DNA of 6,665 nucleotides from NCBI GenBank assembly GCA_003136075.1, contig PNBP01000040.1:1-6665 (forward strand), read 5' to 3'. The notes under the pieces were generated by a model that saw nothing but the letters and a program-made list of their open reading frames with translations, had not been told where the DNA came from and did no database searches. Position numbers and translations under genes: made by a program. The stretch comes from Methanoregula sp. (lineage in GTDB: Archaea > Halobacteriota > Methanomicrobia > Methanomicrobiales > Methanospirillaceae). Below, piece by piece: positions 6,013 through 6,665 of the stretch. How positions within the stretch are numbered: position 1 is the first letter of the stretch; every line of letters starts with the position of its first letter.

Positions 6013-6665
6013 ATGCCAGCTCCGATTGTCGGACGAAAATTTGGTGTCGGCCTGATCCCCCCGCTGTCCCCGGATAAAGCACGGGGGATCCGGGTGCTGG
6101 GGATCTCCGGGTCAAGCCGTCAGGAGCCCGGGATGTCCAAATCCGAACGACTGCTCCAGCGGGCGCTTGACCAGTGTAAGGCTGCCGGGTGCGAAACAAC
6201 CTTCCTGCGCCTAAAAGACCTGAAAATCTACGACTGTGAGGGCAATTACTCGGAAAACCCGGAATACTGTACGTATCCCTGCCAGTCCACGATGAAATAT
6301 GAAGACGACCAGATGGACATCGTCTATTCTGCGGTGCTCGACACGGACGTCCTCTTTCTTGCAACCCCCATCCGCTGGAACAACCATTCGGCGCTCGTGC
6401 AGAAGTTTGTCGAGCGAATGAACTGCATTGAGAACCAGTATTCATGGTTTGGCAACCGGATGATTAAAAACAAAGTCGTGGGACTGATCATCATCGGGCA
6501 TGTTGACGGGATGCAGCACGTGGCTGGCAACCTGCTGAACTTCTTTGCATGGCTGGGGTTCCAAAGCCCGCAGGTCTCGATTGCCTCATGGGTTGGCGAG
6601 AACGACGAGGATACCACAAAGGACTGGGGGCAGATTGAGAAGAACAAGTACACGCAGGAGGATCT
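6013..6665 (+). CDS. Flavodoxin-fold protein, NADPH-dependent FMN reductase / ISF-like (3' truncated)
   Basis: The open frame runs off the right edge after 217 codons. Residues 25-36, GIRVLGISGSSR, form strand 1 and the phosphate-binding loop of FMN reductase-type flavodoxin folds. TDVLFLATPIRWNNHSALVQKFVERM (from 111) matches the second FMN loop and helix, and KVVGLIIIGHVDG is the next strand. Between them iron-sulfur flavoproteins carry a compact four-Cys cluster. Here the same place has Cys75, Cys86 and Cys90 (C-x10-C-x3-C), so cluster binding is uncertain. It is probably a cytosolic FMN-dependent redox protein with unknown partner. ATG 6013 has no evident SD and gives an unusual 24-residue leader before strand 1 (MPAPIVGRKFGVGLIPPLSP). 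GTG 6094, preceded by GGGGGA at 6083-6088, is an alternative start, which would begin at VLGISGSSR. Confidence 0.85.
   Translation, partial: MPAPIVGRKFGVGLIPPLSPDKARGIRVLGISGSSRQEPGMSKSERLLQRALDQCKAAGCETTFLRLKDLKIYDCEGNYSENPEYCTYPCQSTMKYEDDQMDIVYSAVLDTDVLFLATPIRWNNHSALVQKFVERMNCIENQYSWFGNRMIKNKVVGLIIIGHVDGMQHVAGNLLNFFAWLGFQSPQVSIASWVGENDEDTTKDWGQIEKNKYTQED

Noticed and set aside
6011..6653. Minus-strand open frames opposite the flavoprotein
   Set aside because: The plus strand carries the FMN-binding motifs in one uninterrupted frame; the antisense products look random.
1..6665. CRISPR array, insertion sequence, tRNA or rRNA gene
   Set aside because: No regularly spaced direct repeats, no terminal inverted repeats with a transposase, and no cloverleaf or rRNA-like segment seen on reading.

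Overview
The window looks like a methanogenic archaeon, most plausibly a Methanomicrobiales relative (Methanoregula-like). The reasons are a DUF1890/DUF1894 pair (families I know mainly from methanogens), a ThiI with the archaeal Cys-x-x-Cys architecture and no rhodanese domain, a free-standing archaeal-type ThrRS editing domain, a MetX fused to CBS domains, a DUF2769 Cys-rich protein and an ISF-like flavoprotein. Spacers are AT-rich and coding DNA is moderately GC-rich. The lineage call is inference from gene content.

Layout. (1) 1-251: C-terminal end of an unrecognised gene. (2) 252-402: spacer with an AT-rich promoter candidate, a possible weak leader structure and a clear RBS. (3) 403-5618: a tight same-strand array of six genes: metY, metX-CBS, a ThrRS-editing-domain/Cys-cluster protein, DUF1890, DUF1894 and thiI. 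Junctions are +4, 0, -1, -22 and +3 nt, so it is almost certainly one operon. (4) 5666-5953: a convergent minus-strand DUF2769 gene with ten cysteines. (5) 5954-6012: a divergent AT-rich promoter region. (6) 6013 to the right edge: a truncated flavodoxin-fold (FMN reductase/ISF-like) gene.

How the genes work together. MetX activates homoserine to an O-acyl ester. MetY replaces the acyl group with sulfide to give homocysteine. The CBS pair on MetX suggests feedback by an adenosyl ligand such as S-adenosylmethionine. ThiI makes 4-thiouridine in tRNA, and methanogen ThiI is believed to draw on sulfide and an Fe-S cluster. Both ends of the operon are therefore sulfide-using enzymes. Between them lie a putative trans-editing factor with a Cys/His cluster and two uncharacterised methanogen proteins. 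The most interesting hypothesis is that these middle three proteins belong to a sulfide-delivery, tRNA-thiolation or tRNA quality-control module. This rests on gene linkage and is not shown by the sequence itself.
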